From NCBI GenBank assembly GCA_044224925.1, contig JBGAJM010000004.1, positions 1 to 64,000 on the forward strand: a stretch of 64,000 bases of DNA, written 5' to 3'. This DNA is from Kapaibacterium sp044224925. Lineage in GTDB: Bacteria > Bacteroidota > Ignavibacteria > Kapaibacteriales > Kapaibacteriaceae. Both the position numbers and the translations under genes were made by a program. The notes under the pieces are model-generated. The model was not told where the DNA came from. It did no database searches and was given only the letters and a program-made list of their open reading frames with translations. Below are positions 1 through 9,418 of this stretch, piece after piece; positions within the stretch are counted from its first letter, which is position 1, and the number at the start of each line of letters is the position of its first letter.

Positions 1-801
1 TCGTTCATCATCGGAGCACGTCCGTGGGAGAACCTCTGGCATCGCGGACGGATCGACAACTTCCGCATCTGGAATGTGGAACGCACCGAAGGACAGATCC
101 GCGCGCACATGTCGCACGTGATCACGAAGCCCGAATCCGGTCTACTCGGATCGTGGCCCATGAAGGAAGGCGCGGGGACGTTCATCTACGGCGTTGGGCA
201 AGCAATGCCGAATGACGTGGTCGGTCCATTGGCATGGGAAACCGATACCAAGCGCATGCATCGCGGCTATCCGATCGTGCACAACGCAACAGAGGCCATC
301 GTCAACAAACAGTATCTGTATTCGGCCAGACCAACGGACGGACGGACGGCCGAGTGGTCATGCACCGAATGTACTGTTACTCCCGTTGGTAGTGGTGCCT
401 CTGCCTACGTCACGTGGACGTCGGTGGGCACCCGTCGACTCGTTATCACAAGCTCCACCGAGAACGGCTGCGCAGATTCATCGTGGTACGACGTGGACGT
501 GGTGCTGGTGAGTGGCGTTGAGGACGACGAGACAACGGCGAGCGATGTTAGCTGGTCACCCATGCCGACGCGCGATCATGCTCAGATCACGCTCGGGGGG
601 CAGAAGGGCGGCGAGGGTTCGTTGGTATCGATCGATCTCTTCGATCTTGCCGGCGCCCATGTTCGTACGTTGTACATGGGAACCAATACAGACCTTCGCA
701 TGGTCGATGTGAACACGTCGGCACTTCCATCGGCAACGTATCGATGCGTTGTTCGTCGTGGTGCCGAACTCACGTCCTTCTTGGTCATCATTCTTCAGTG
801 A
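1..801 (+). CDS. LamG-domain exported protein with T9SS sorting domain (5'-truncated)
   Basis: The reading frame is open from base 1, so the gene begins outside the window; 266 codons are visible. The first residues (GRIDNFRIWNVERTEGQI) match the end of a LamG/concanavalin-like jelly-roll domain, where such 'RIWN..RT..QI' strings are typical. The last 85 or so residues have the layout of a T9SS type A C-terminal sorting domain: a WSPMPTRD start, a central IDLFDLAGAHVRTL strand and a final FLVIILQ strand. It is therefore probably a surface or secreted carbohydrate-binding-like protein exported by type IX secretion. It is followed after two bases by the methionine sulfoxide reductase gene. The LamG and sorting-domain calls rest on pattern recognition; the substrate is unknown. 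Confidence 0.8.
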   Translation, partial: SFIIGARPWENLWHRGRIDNFRIWNVERTEGQIRAHMSHVITKPESGLLGSWPMKEGAGTFIYGVGQAMPNDVVGPLAWETDTKRMHRGYPIVHNATEAIVNKQYLYSARPTDGRTAEWSCTECTVTPVGSGASAYVTWTSVGTRRLVITSSTENGCADSSWYDVDVVLVSGVEDDETTASDVSWSPMPTRDHAQITLGGQKGGEGSLVSIDLFDLAGAHVRTLYMGTNTDLRMVDVNTSALPSATYRCVVRRGAELTSFLVIILQ

Positions 802-803
802 TC

Positions 804-1250
804 ATGTTCGATCCCAGCACAACGACCATTGCCTCCATCATCGCCGATGAGCGAGATGCCATTGCCAACATGGCGAACGTGGCATCGTATCTCTTTCACA
901 CGATGCATGATGTGAATTGGGTGGGCTTCTATCGGTTCGATGGCACAGAGCTCGTGCTTGGTCCGTTCCAAGGAAAACCCGCCTGCATCCGCATCGGCAT
1001 GGGACGTGGCGTATGCGGATCGGCCGCAGAGCAGCGGATGACGTTGCTGGTGCACGATGTGGAGGAGTTCCCCGGTCATATCGCATGCGACGTCGCATCG
1101 CGGTCCGAACTCGTTGTGCCGATGATATGCGGAGATCGACTGGTCGGAGTACTTGATATCGACAGTCCGCGTCGCAGTCGATTCACCGACGACGAGGCGC
1201 GGTTGTGCGAGGATGTTGTTCGACTTCTTGTTGACGGGAGCGATTGGTGA
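804..1250 (+). CDS. msrC: Free methionine-(R)-sulfoxide reductase (GAF-domain fRMsr)
   Basis: A 148-residue single GAF-domain protein. The family reduces free L-methionine-R-sulfoxide to methionine in the cytoplasm, protecting the free methionine pool from oxidation. The three family cysteines are present at C61 (KPACIRI), C71 (GVCGSA) and C95 (HIACDV). Their 10- and 24-residue spacing is the same as that of E. coli YebR (C84, C94, C118). The GPFQGKPAC and FPGHIACD blocks are diagnostic. I chose the ATG at 804, two bases after the previous stop, because the domain begins there; a longer frame from 744 would overlap the previous gene. The next gene starts one base after this stop, so the two are probably co-transcribed. 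Confidence 0.93.
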   Translation: MFDPSTTTIASIIADERDAIANMANVASYLFHTMHDVNWVGFYRFDGTELVLGPFQGKPACIRIGMGRGVCGSAAEQRMTLLVHDVEEFPGHIACDVASRSELVVPMICGDRLVGVLDIDSPRRSRFTDDEARLCEDVVRLLVDGSDW

Positions 1251-1251
1251 G

Positions 1252-1752
1252 ATGATCGAGATCCGACGGTATCGTGCATCGGACGATGTGGACGTCATCA
1301 CGGCGATGCTGCATCGTGCCTATGCAGGCCTCGCCGCCATGGGCTTTCGCTTTCATGCCACGTATCAGAGTGCAGATGTCACGCGTGAGCGAATGAATGG
1401 TGACCTCAGCTTCGTGGCCGTTGACGATAACGAGATCGTTGGCACGGTCACGCTGTACGACCAGCCGTATGAAGACGCTTGTCCTCACTACAAAGATCCG
1501 ACGGTGGCGCGATTCGGTCAGTTCGGCATCGAGCCGCGCCTTCAGCATGCTGGCCTTGGCACACGGATGATGGACCTGATCGAAGAGACGGCAGCAGAAC
1601 TAGGTTTTCGTGAGCTGGCCTGCGACACTGCAGAGGGTGCCACGCATTTAGTGGAATGGTACCATCGACGTGGGTATCGATTCGTCGAGTACGTACAGTG
1701 GGACGTTACCAATTACAGAAGCGTCGTGCTGAGCAAACGTCTCATCCCTTGA
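1252..1752 (+). CDS. GNAT family N-acetyltransferase
   Basis: A 166-residue protein starting at ATG 1252, one base after the preceding stop, with the sequence MIEIRRYRASD typical of GNAT N-termini. The acetyl-CoA binding region is FGIEPRLQHAGLGTRMM (around residues 87-103), matching the GNAT motif A pattern (V.P..Q..GLG). It is followed by an ELA.DTAEGA..L..WY...GYRFV segment typical of motif B. The acceptor substrate cannot be told from sequence. It is probably the last gene of the operon with the methionine sulfoxide reductase and converges on a minus-strand lipoprotein gene 10 bases away. Confidence 0.88.
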   Translation: MIEIRRYRASDDVDVITAMLHRAYAGLAAMGFRFHATYQSADVTRERMNGDLSFVAVDDNEIVGTVTLYDQPYEDACPHYKDPTVARFGQFGIEPRLQHAGLGTRMMDLIEETAAELGFRELACDTAEGATHLVEWYHRRGYRFVEYVQWDVTNYRSVVLSKRLIP

Positions 1753-1762
1753 TCATCCCCGA

Positions 1763-3496
1763 TCACTTCTTTCCGTTATCGATCTGCACAGAGATCGTGG
1801 ACGATGCGTCGCGTGTTGTGCGTATGGTGATCGCCGTAGATGCATCAGACGCGGCCATGCGTGCACAAAAGGCTTCAACGATCGGTCGATGCAGCTCGGT
1901 GGTCACCACGTCGATCGCATGAAGGCGTGCGCCGGAGCCAGCAACGGCAACAGGGGCGACAAGGGTGGCAAGGGCGGCCTCGATACTTCGTTGGGTCTCG
2001 TTCGGATGAATGGTGGCCACAAAGGTCGTGCGGATCGATTCACCCGAATGCAGTGTGCACGGAAGAAGATGCAAGTGGTCAGACCGAAGAACGATCATAC
2101 TGTCGGTTGAATGGCATCGACAGTACACGCGCTCCAGTTCTGATGATCCTGCTCGCAATCCGATGTGGTCTGCATAGCGGGGGACCGTGACGTTGGTATT
2201 GGGTGATGTACGCGTCGACGAGATGATGTCGAGTGCCGCATCGTAGAACGTCACGTCGATCATGCTATCGGATGGGCATGTACTCTCGACGAATACGATA
2301 CGGCCCACATCGCGTCGACGTGCCTCGTAGATGTTCAGGTCCCCCTCTGAGCGCCCCGCAAAGAGAAAACGATCCGACGTCCACGGAGTGAACCAGAGTT
2401 CATCAGAGCGTGTGTTCAGGGCACTCCCAAGGTTGCAGGGTTGCGTCCACGCAATACTGTCGCCAATGTCGGTTCGCACGGCATAGAATACATCCATACC
2501 ACCGAAGCCATCAAAACCGTTCGACGAAAAGTAGAGCGTGTCGCCGGTGCGAGAGAACGACGGCGTGCGTTCTGCCAGTGGACTGTCGAGCAAAGGTGAG
2601 AGCAACGAGAACGTCGTGGTGCCGGAGTCGGCGCGGCGTTGTGCATACATCGCCGTGTTGCCCCATGGATTGCTGCGTGTGCCATCGATGTAGGGTTTCT
2701 TGGCATCGAAGGGATAGATGCTGTTGTCGCGATCGGACGTGAAGAGGAACATCGATCGGTCCGGCGTCCACACACCATCGGACTCCCATGCCTCCGAAGA
2801 GATCGCACCTTCGAGTCGTGTCGGAAAGCCGTGGAACTCGCCATCGCGAAACGCATACGTGTAGAGGTCGCCATCGAAGTCCGTCACCTCGGAAGTCCGT
2901 CGACCTCTGCTCATGATCTCGTAATCCCATGGTGAGGCAAACCAATACTGCGGGACCATGGGCGGAGGCCCCATCAGCGGACTCCAGTGGTCGGCATCGG
3001 GATCCCAGATGAACGGCACCACGGAACGTGTGGCAACATCGTTCGGTGCACTTGCCGTTTTCGCAGCGCTACGATTGTACGCAGAGCGCGATGCATAGTA
3101 CTGGGAGTAGACAACGACGGTGTTCGTTGCCGGGTCGTACGATGTCACGGAGTTCTCGTGACAGTCGTTCACAGGTCGACGGACATTGCGTGCCTTCCAT
3201 GCACTTTGAGTGCGTACGGCAAGAAAGATGTCCTCGCTCGCACACTGGCACGTTGCATGATGTCCACGAGTGAACAACATCATCGAATCATTGATGGGCA
3301 CCGGTGCGAGTTCGTCTCCGTCCGTATTGATCTCTTCAGGAAGCTTGGAGATTTCCCACATCGAACACTCGGCGATCACCTTCCCTGCTGGCAGCTCACG
3401 CTGCGGCGCATGCGTGCACGAGACCGTGCATGCAGCAAGGAGGACGACGATCATCCATCGAACGGGAAGATCGCATAGATGGTCGATGGTGGCCAT
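1763..3496 (-). CDS. PD40/WD40-like beta-propeller lipoprotein
   Basis: A 577-residue protein. I chose the ATG at 3496, preceded by a GAAGGTG-like purine stretch, because it gives an N-terminus with a hydrophobic segment and the lipobox LAAC (C23). The frame runs further upstream but would overlap the neighbouring lipoprotein gene. Residues around 230-430 contain PD40-type blade motifs such as MFLFTSDRD, TPSFSRTGDTLYFSSNGFDGFGGMDVF and DELWFTPWTSDRFLFAGRSEGDLNIYEA, as found in TolB-like and OmpA-associated outer-membrane lipoproteins of Bacteroidota. No OmpA peptidoglycan-binding motif is clear in the C-terminal 150 residues. It is probably anchored in the outer membrane; its function is unknown. 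It lies 52 bases downstream of another lipoprotein gene. Confidence 0.72.
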   Translation of the reverse strand: MATIDHLCDLPVRWMIVVLLAACTVSCTHAPQRELPAGKVIAECSMWEISKLPEEINTDGDELAPVPINDSMMLFTRGHHATCQCASEDIFLAVRTQSAWKARNVRRPVNDCHENSVTSYDPATNTVVVYSQYYASRSAYNRSAAKTASAPNDVATRSVVPFIWDPDADHWSPLMGPPPMVPQYWFASPWDYEIMSRGRRTSEVTDFDGDLYTYAFRDGEFHGFPTRLEGAISSEAWESDGVWTPDRSMFLFTSDRDNSIYPFDAKKPYIDGTRSNPWGNTAMYAQRRADSGTTTFSLLSPLLDSPLAERTPSFSRTGDTLYFSSNGFDGFGGMDVFYAVRTDIGDSIAWTQPCNLGSALNTRSDELWFTPWTSDRFLFAGRSEGDLNIYEARRRDVGRIVFVESTCPSDSMIDVTFYDAALDIISSTRTSPNTNVTVPRYADHIGLRAGSSELERVYCRCHSTDSMIVLRSDHLHLLPCTLHSGESIRTTFVATIHPNETQRSIEAALATLVAPVAVAGSGARLHAIDVVTTELHRPIVEAFCARMAASDASTAITIRTTRDASSTISVQIDNGKK

Positions 3497-3548
3497 GCGT
3501 ACACCTTCGTCTTTGGGTTCTCGTCCGTGCATGGAACCCCCGATGTGG

Positions 3549-4322
3549 TCAAAGCGTGAACGCGTGGATCGTTGCCGGATAGCATCCCTTCGGATTGGCA
3601 GCGGTCTTGGCGACGGGGAGTCCGCACCGTAAGTGTATGTATAGCTGTTTGCCAACGAGAGACGCCCCAAAGTGCGAGTGCAGATCTGCATACGTGAGCG
3701 AGCGCTCATACGTGAGTGTGCCACTAGACGGGGTATAGATGTCGCCGCCACTGATCTCGAAGGCATCGCAGTCCTCGGTGGTCGATGTGAACACATCCCA
3801 ACGAAACCACACGGCGCCATTGCGACATGGTGTGGTGGCCGTGATCTTGATCACGAGCATCGTGTCGGTTCGTGGCATGGAATCAACGATCCTGTTCACA
3901 TACTCCGTGCGCACGTCGAACTGCGCCGTGGTGATCATGGCCAAGCTCAATGGCATCGTGAGCCGCAATGCAGGGATCAGGAGACTGTCAGCGCCCGAAT
4001 ACGACTGACCGCGAATGATGGCCGTGTCGCAGGAGTCGCGCATTGCCGTGATCGTGTAGACGCCGGCAGGTGCATCATAGACATGCCACTTGCCGAGTGC
4101 ATCGGTGGTGTCGGAGCGTGTCCACGACGTCCCTGCCACCGTCACCACCACTCCGCTCCTGTCGGCGCGAGCGTTCCGATACTGGTCCGTGATCGTCACA
4201 ATGCCATGCACATCGTTGGGCGACGTACCCGTGGGTGCTATTGGGTTGTTCGTGGTGCTACACCCCACGACCACAAGGGTCAGCAGGAGGGCGGCAAGGT
4301 GATGTCGACGTGCAATGTCCAT
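3549..4322 (-). CDS. Lipoprotein with carboxypeptidase-regulatory-like domain
   Basis: A 257-residue protein beginning at ATG 4322 with a signal peptide and lipobox VVGC (C21, sequence LVVVGCSTTNNP). Residues about 37-95 (HGIVTITDQYRNA...TSWTRSDTTDALGKWHVYDAPAGVYTITA) form a carboxypeptidase-regulatory-like (CNA-B-like) beta-sandwich. The rest has no family I recognise; it ends with a short segment containing several cysteines and basic residues. It is upstream of, and probably co-transcribed with, the PD40 lipoprotein. It is divergent, across 87 bases, from the lamin-tail-domain gene. Confidence 0.72.
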   Translation of the reverse strand: MDIARRHHLAALLLTLVVVGCSTTNNPIAPTGTSPNDVHGIVTITDQYRNARADRSGVVVTVAGTSWTRSDTTDALGKWHVYDAPAGVYTITAMRDSCDTAIIRGQSYSGADSLLIPALRLTMPLSLAMITTAQFDVRTEYVNRIVDSMPRTDTMLVIKITATTPCRNGAVWFRWDVFTSTTEDCDAFEISGGDIYTPSSGTLTYERSLTYADLHSHFGASLVGKQLYIHLRCGLPVAKTAANPKGCYPATIHAFTL

Positions 4323-4409
4323 ATGATTCCCAGTGTGCAACACCAAACTACCATTTCCCCGAATCACAACGGCGCGTCACGATCGGTGTGACCGTCGACC
4401 CATACGGGC

Positions 4410-6056
4410 ATGCGTTGCCTTCATGCCATTATCGTATGGTTCCTTGCCGCCCTCCCATGCCTTGCCCAGGTGGAGATCAATGAACTGCATCCTACGCCGG
4501 TGGCCGGAGAGCCGGAGTGGGTGGAGATCGTGAATATCTCGACGAAGAGCGTGCGGCTTCGCGATTGGTGGTTGTGTGATGCGCGAACGTGTGTGCGATT
4601 GGACGATGTTGACCTCGCCCCACATGCCTATGCCGTGATCACGCGCGACACAGCAGCGTTGCGAGAAGTGCGGACGATCGATCATGATGTGGTGCTGATC
4701 GAAGTGCATGCCCCGTCGTTGAACAATACCACCGACAGGATCGTGCTGCGCGATGCGGACTCGATACGGATCGACAGCGTTGCGTATACCATGGCATGGG
4801 GACGGAAGGGCATCTCGCTGGAACGCAGTCTGGATGCGGCACGGCAGACGCGATGGATGGCCAGTGCCTCGGCCGATAGTGCAACGTGCGGCTACTTGAA
4901 CAGCACCGTGCGCTTACAGCGCGACCTACGCATTGCCGCCCTGCAGATCGATGCACGTGCGATGAGCGTTGATGTGGTGGTCGAGAATTTCGGACTGCAG
5001 CCGATGCCCACGGTGATGTGCACGTGCACGTCGAACGGACGTGTGGTGCGACGACAACGTGTCGATGCGCTGCCGTCCGATGGGACAGTGGTGATACACC
5101 TTCCGGTCGTCGACCTTCGTGCGGACACGGCGCGCGACAGTGTTGATGTGAAGGCCGTGCTCGACGTGGACGATGATCGTGCCGCGAACGATGTCCGCTG
5201 GCGTACCATCGTCCTCCCACCCGCCACCGGCAGCATTGCCATCAACGAAGTGCTCTTCGATCCGCTACCGCAGCAATGCGATTACGTCGAGATCTACAAT
5301 GGCACCGGCAAAGCCATCGATCTTGAAGGGTGGATGCTCTGCGATGCAGGGACGGAGGGAGGCAGGGACACACTGGTGGTGAGCGAGTCGGTGATCGTGC
5401 CCGCGGACTCTTGCGGCGTGATCGCCGTGGATACGGTGGTGCACGGAATGCAAACCGATGATGCATGGTCGAGAACGTTCCCGCATCGACGTGCCGTGTC
5501 GTTCAATCTCAATGCTTCGGGTGACGATGTCGTGTTGCTCAATCCGTCGGGCTTCGTGATCGACTCTGTACGTATGGATGCCGCATGGCACAGCCCGATC
5601 CTTGCTAGCGGGAAGGGGGTATCGTTGGAACGCTTGTCGCCCCTGCTCACGTCGACGACGGCCGCATCCTGGACGTCGAGTGCGGCGCAGCGCGGGGGGA
5701 CGCCGGGGACGAAGAACTCGATCTCGGTGCGCGTGGACACGTCGGCCGATGTGACGGCGGCCCCATCTCCCTTCTCCACCAATGCCGCCAGTACTGCCTA
5801 TCCGTGCGTGATCTCCTGGTCCGTCCCGTACCAGCAATGCGCCCTCTTTGTGCAGATCCTCCGTCCGGATGGCCTCGTGGTGCGCGACCTCTTGAACAAT
5901 GCCTTTGGCGGGGCCGTTGGGGCCGTGGCCTGGGACGGACGGGATACGGAGGGCATGGCCGTCCAACCCGGACAGTACATCGTCTCTGTCCTTGCCGTGG
6001 ATGCGAATACTACCAATTCGCAACGTGCTCTTGCCGTTGTCGTGGTTGGTGAATAG
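4410..6056 (+). CDS. Exported protein with two lamin-tail domains and FlgD-like C-terminus
   Basis: A 548-residue protein with a clear signal peptide (MRCLHAIIVWFLAALPCLAQ). Two lamin-tail domains are visible. The first starts at VEINELHPTP and runs through GEPEWVEIVNISTKSVRLRDWWLCD to about residue 130. The second starts at IAINEVLFDPLPQQCDYVEIYN and continues with LEGWMLCD (about 272-410). Both end with the VSLERL-like strand typical of the family. The C-terminal 85 residues (SWSVPYQQCALFVQIL...GAVAWDGRDTEGMAVQPGQYIVSV) resemble the FlgD Ig-like fold common at the end of FCB-group secreted proteins. In bacteria such domains occur in large surface proteins and extracellular nucleases; no nuclease domain is present here. 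Confidence 0.85.
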   Translation: MRCLHAIIVWFLAALPCLAQVEINELHPTPVAGEPEWVEIVNISTKSVRLRDWWLCDARTCVRLDDVDLAPHAYAVITRDTAALREVRTIDHDVVLIEVHAPSLNNTTDRIVLRDADSIRIDSVAYTMAWGRKGISLERSLDAARQTRWMASASADSATCGYLNSTVRLQRDLRIAALQIDARAMSVDVVVENFGLQPMPTVMCTCTSNGRVVRRQRVDALPSDGTVVIHLPVVDLRADTARDSVDVKAVLDVDDDRAANDVRWRTIVLPPATGSIAINEVLFDPLPQQCDYVEIYNGTGKAIDLEGWMLCDAGTEGGRDTLVVSESVIVPADSCGVIAVDTVVHGMQTDDAWSRTFPHRRAVSFNLNASGDDVVLLNPSGFVIDSVRMDAAWHSPILASGKGVSLERLSPLLTSTTAASWTSSAAQRGGTPGTKNSISVRVDTSADVTAAPSPFSTNAASTAYPCVISWSVPYQQCALFVQILRPDGLVVRDLLNNAFGGAVGAVAWDGRDTEGMAVQPGQYIVSVLAVDANTTNSQRALAVVVVGE

Positions 6057-6082
6057 GCCTGCTCCCCCTAACTTGCCCGTCT

Positions 6083-8194
6083 ATGGCAAAGAAAGCCCCC
6101 AAAAACAGCACCAATGGCAAGCTAGCTTCGGTTGACCTTTCAGATGAGAACCTCTATTTGAACCGCGAGCTCATGATGCTCGAGTTCAACAAGCGCGTGC
6201 TCGAAGAGGCCGCCGATCCAACGCATCCCTTGCTCGAACGCCTGAAGTTCCTGGCCATCTTCGGCACGAACCTCGACGAGTTCTTCATGATCCGCGTCGC
6301 CGGCATCAAGGAACAGATCTATTCGGGCGTGACGATCCTCTCTGACGATGGGATGACACCCAACGAGCAGGCCAAGGACATCCGCTCGCAACTGCTCCCG
6401 TTGTACAAGAAGCAGAGCGAGATCTATCACACCGAGATCGTTCCGTCGCTCCGTCGCGAAGGCATTCACATTCACGACTTCGCAGAGCTCACACAGGAGG
6501 AGCGTGCAGAGTATGAGCAGGAGTTCGTCGACAACATCATGCCCGTGCTCACGCCGTTGGCACTGGATCCCGGACATCCGTTCCCGCGTCTGATCAATCG
6601 TTCGCTCAACATCGCCTTCGTGATGCATGATCAAACGGAACAACAGCAGGAAATGCGCATCGCCGTGCTTCAGCTTCCATCGGCCCTGCCACGCTTGGTC
6701 AAGGTGCCGCGATCGAGTGGACAGCATTTCGTGACGCTCGAATCGATCATTCAAGCACATGCCGGCATTCTTTTCCCGGGATTCACGTTCAAGGAGTCGC
6801 ACACGTTCCGCGTGACGCGCGATGCCGACGTCGACATTGCCGAAGACGAAGCGAACGATCTCATCACGGCCGTTGCCGAAGGGATCCGTCAACGTCGGTG
6901 GGGAACCGATCCGGTCCGCATCGAAGTGGGCCCCGACATGCCTCGCTACCTTCAGCAATTCCTGATGCGCGCGTTGGAGTTGGAGCCGATCGATGTGTAT
7001 CACATCGACATTCCGCTCAACCTGCAGGAATACCTCTCGCTGATGTCGCTCGATAAACGTCGACTGAAGGACGTGCCCTTCACGTCGCGCGTCCTCCCCG
7101 AATTCTCGCAAGACAACGTCTCCATCTTCGAAACGCTGAAGGAAGGCGATCTGATGGTCCACCATCCGTTCGACTCCTTCACGAACTCCGTGGTGAAGTT
7201 CCTGCGCGCCGCAGCGAACGATGCACAAGTGCTAGCTATTAAGATCACGCTCTATCGCGCCGGTGGCTCGTCCCTCGTGATCGATGCGCTCAAAGAAGCG
7301 GCCATGAACGGCAAGACCGTGACGGCCTTCGTCGAGCTCAAGGCCCGCTTCGACGAAGAGAACAACATCGCCTGGGCGCGTGAGCTGGAGCAGTCCGGTG
7401 TGCACGTGGTCTACGGCGTGCTTGGACTCAAAACGCACTGCAAGGTCTGCCTCGTCATCCGCAAGGAAGGACGCAACGTGCTCACGTATGCGCATGTGAG
7501 CACGGGCAACTACAACCTCACAACGTCGCGCATCTATACCGACATTGGCATCTTCACGGCGCGACAGGAATACGAGCGCGACTTCGTGCATCTCTTCAAT
7601 TTCTTGACGGGCTATTCCAAGTACACGAACTGGCAGCACCTGGGCATTGCCCCTGTGAACCTGCGCGATCGTTTCATCGCGCTGATCCGACGCGAGGCCG
7701 ATGTGGTGGCGCAAGGCGGCAAGGGCCACATCATGGCCAAGATGAATGCACTCATCGATCCCACGATCATTCGTGAGCTGTATGCTGCGTCGATGTCGGG
7801 CGTGAAGATCGATCTGATCGTACGCGGCGTGTGCGCCCTCCGTCCGGGCGTTCCCGGTGTGAGCGACAACATCACGGTACGCAGTATCCTCGATCGTTTT
7901 CTTGAACACAGCCGGTTGTTCTACTTCCGGAACGGTGGTGCCGAAGAGGTGTTCATCTCGAGCGCCGACTGGATGACGCGAAATCTCGATCGTCGTGTGG
8001 AGCTGTTGTTCCCCGTCTACGAAGATTCGATCCGCAAGCAGCTCAAGGACATTCTCAAGCGATACTTGGCCGATTCCGTGAAGGCACGCATGCTGCAGCA
8101 CGATGGCACCTATGTACGCGTCAAGCCCGGAACCGCAGAGCCGGTGCGTGTGCAAATGGAATTCCTCGACAAGATCAAACGCACGAAGCGATAA
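6083..8194 (+). CDS. ppk1: Polyphosphate kinase 1
   Basis: A 703-residue protein of normal PPK1 length. The enzyme reversibly transfers the ATP gamma-phosphate to polyphosphate. The N-terminal domain opens with YLNRELMMLEFNKRVLEEA and FLAIFGTNLDEFFMIRVAG, both family signatures. The phospho-accepting histidine is H452 (LKTHCKVCLV) and the second catalytic histidine is H471 (YAHVSTGNYN). They are 19 residues apart, as in E. coli (H435 and H454). The C-terminal FRNGGAEEVFISSADWMTRNLDRRVELLFPV block is complete. The gene begins 26 bases after the lamin-tail gene and is followed after 9 bases by a LolC/E-type permease. Confidence 0.97.
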   Translation: MAKKAPKNSTNGKLASVDLSDENLYLNRELMMLEFNKRVLEEAADPTHPLLERLKFLAIFGTNLDEFFMIRVAGIKEQIYSGVTILSDDGMTPNEQAKDIRSQLLPLYKKQSEIYHTEIVPSLRREGIHIHDFAELTQEERAEYEQEFVDNIMPVLTPLALDPGHPFPRLINRSLNIAFVMHDQTEQQQEMRIAVLQLPSALPRLVKVPRSSGQHFVTLESIIQAHAGILFPGFTFKESHTFRVTRDADVDIAEDEANDLITAVAEGIRQRRWGTDPVRIEVGPDMPRYLQQFLMRALELEPIDVYHIDIPLNLQEYLSLMSLDKRRLKDVPFTSRVLPEFSQDNVSIFETLKEGDLMVHHPFDSFTNSVVKFLRAAANDAQVLAIKITLYRAGGSSLVIDALKEAAMNGKTVTAFVELKARFDEENNIAWARELEQSGVHVVYGVLGLKTHCKVCLVIRKEGRNVLTYAHVSTGNYNLTTSRIYTDIGIFTARQEYERDFVHLFNFLTGYSKYTNWQHLGIAPVNLRDRFIALIRREADVVAQGGKGHIMAKMNALIDPTIIRELYAASMSGVKIDLIVRGVCALRPGVPGVSDNITVRSILDRFLEHSRLFYFRNGGAEEVFISSADWMTRNLDRRVELLFPVYEDSIRKQLKDILKRYLADSVKARMLQHDGTYVRVKPGTAEPVRVQMEFLDKIKRTKR

Positions 8195-8203
8195 CGCGCC
8201 ACA

Positions 8204-9418
8204 ATGTCACACGTGCTCCGCATCGCGCTTCGATACATCCGTCCGCGACGGCTCTCGTTCATCGGCATCATCACGACGCTTTCCGTGATGGGGATCGTGA
8301 TCGGCGTGGCCGCCTTGATCTGTGTGATGTCGATCTTCAATGGCTTTCGTGATCTGGCCCGCGACCTGATGGTGAGCTTCGATCCGCATGTCCGTGTGAT
8401 CGCGGCACGAGGCATGTCGCTCCCTCCGTCGGTGAACACCACCTCGCATCCGATCCTAGCACGGGCGATCCCGATCACCGAAGCGCGCATGGCCGTGATG
8501 GTGGACGGTGCAACGTCGGTGCTCACGATGCGCGGCGTCGAAGATGCCGATGCACGCAAACTGACCGGCCCGGCGAACTCCGTGGTCGTCGGTACATGGA
8601 TGACGAACGACTTCGATCATGTTCCGTCCGTCGTGGTCGGCGCAGGCCTTGCAGAGACCCTCGAGTGCTTCCTTGGTGATACACTCACCTTGCTCTCGGC
8701 ATCACAAGTGGAGCAGGCGCTGATGAGCGGCATTCAGCCGAGCGGACGTCGTGCTATTGTGCGCGGCATCTTCCAATCGAACAGTAGCAAAGAGGTCGAT
8801 CGGTCCGTGGCCTTCACATCGGCGGCCCTCGTGCGCTCGCTCACGTCGCTTCCCGGACCAACGGCACTCGACCTTCGACTGGATTCCTATGAGCAGGCAG
8901 CAGATGTGGCGTCAACGCTTCGCACATCGTTGGGACCAAGCGTGACCGTGCTCACATGGTACGATCTACACAAGAGCTTGTATGATGTGATGGACCTTGA
9001 GCGACTCGGTTCGTTCGTCGTCCTCACCCTGATCATTCTCGTGGCCGTCTTCAACATCCTTGTCTCGCTCACCCTCACGGTGGTGGAGAAGCGAAGGGAC
9101 ATTGCCATTCTCAAGACCATGGGCGCAACCGATGGAATGATCCGCAACGTCTACTTGCTTCAAGGTGCGCTTATCGGGATGATCAGTGTTGGTGTTGGAA
9201 CGGCGCTCGGACTTGGTCTGTGTCTCGGACAGCAGCACTACTCGTGGATCGCCTTCGATCTTGATGCCGGCTTCCTCGTATCGGCACTTCCGTTGCGCGT
9301 GCAAACGCTCGACGTGGTCGTGGTCGCATGCACGGGCTTGATCCTTTCCTCCCTTGCCGCCATCTATCCGGCGCATCGCGCGGCCCGATCACGCGTGATC
9401 GATGGGATCCGCGGCTGA
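8204..9418 (+). CDS. LolC/LolE-type lipoprotein-releasing ABC transporter permease
   Basis: A 404-residue FtsX-type permease with the LolC/E topology. One N-terminal membrane segment (about 22-46, IGIITTLSVMGIVIGVAALICV) is followed by a large periplasmic domain (about 50-260) and three C-terminal segments near 268-292, 317-340 and 362-390. The sequences YIRPRRLSFIGIITTLSV and VVEKRRDIAILKTMGATDGMI are characteristic. The family, with the LolD ATPase, extracts lipoproteins from the inner membrane for transfer to the outer membrane. No ATPase is present here, so the partner must be encoded elsewhere. Its 3' end overlaps the convergent hemW gene by 30 bases. Confidence 0.88.
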   Translation: MSHVLRIALRYIRPRRLSFIGIITTLSVMGIVIGVAALICVMSIFNGFRDLARDLMVSFDPHVRVIAARGMSLPPSVNTTSHPILARAIPITEARMAVMVDGATSVLTMRGVEDADARKLTGPANSVVVGTWMTNDFDHVPSVVVGAGLAETLECFLGDTLTLLSASQVEQALMSGIQPSGRRAIVRGIFQSNSSKEVDRSVAFTSAALVRSLTSLPGPTALDLRLDSYEQAADVASTLRTSLGPSVTVLTWYDLHKSLYDVMDLERLGSFVVLTLIILVAVFNILVSLTLTVVEKRRDIAILKTMGATDGMIRNVYLLQGALIGMISVGVGTALGLGLCLGQQHYSWIAFDLDAGFLVSALPLRVQTLDVVVVACTGLILSSLAAIYPAHRAARSRVIDGIRG

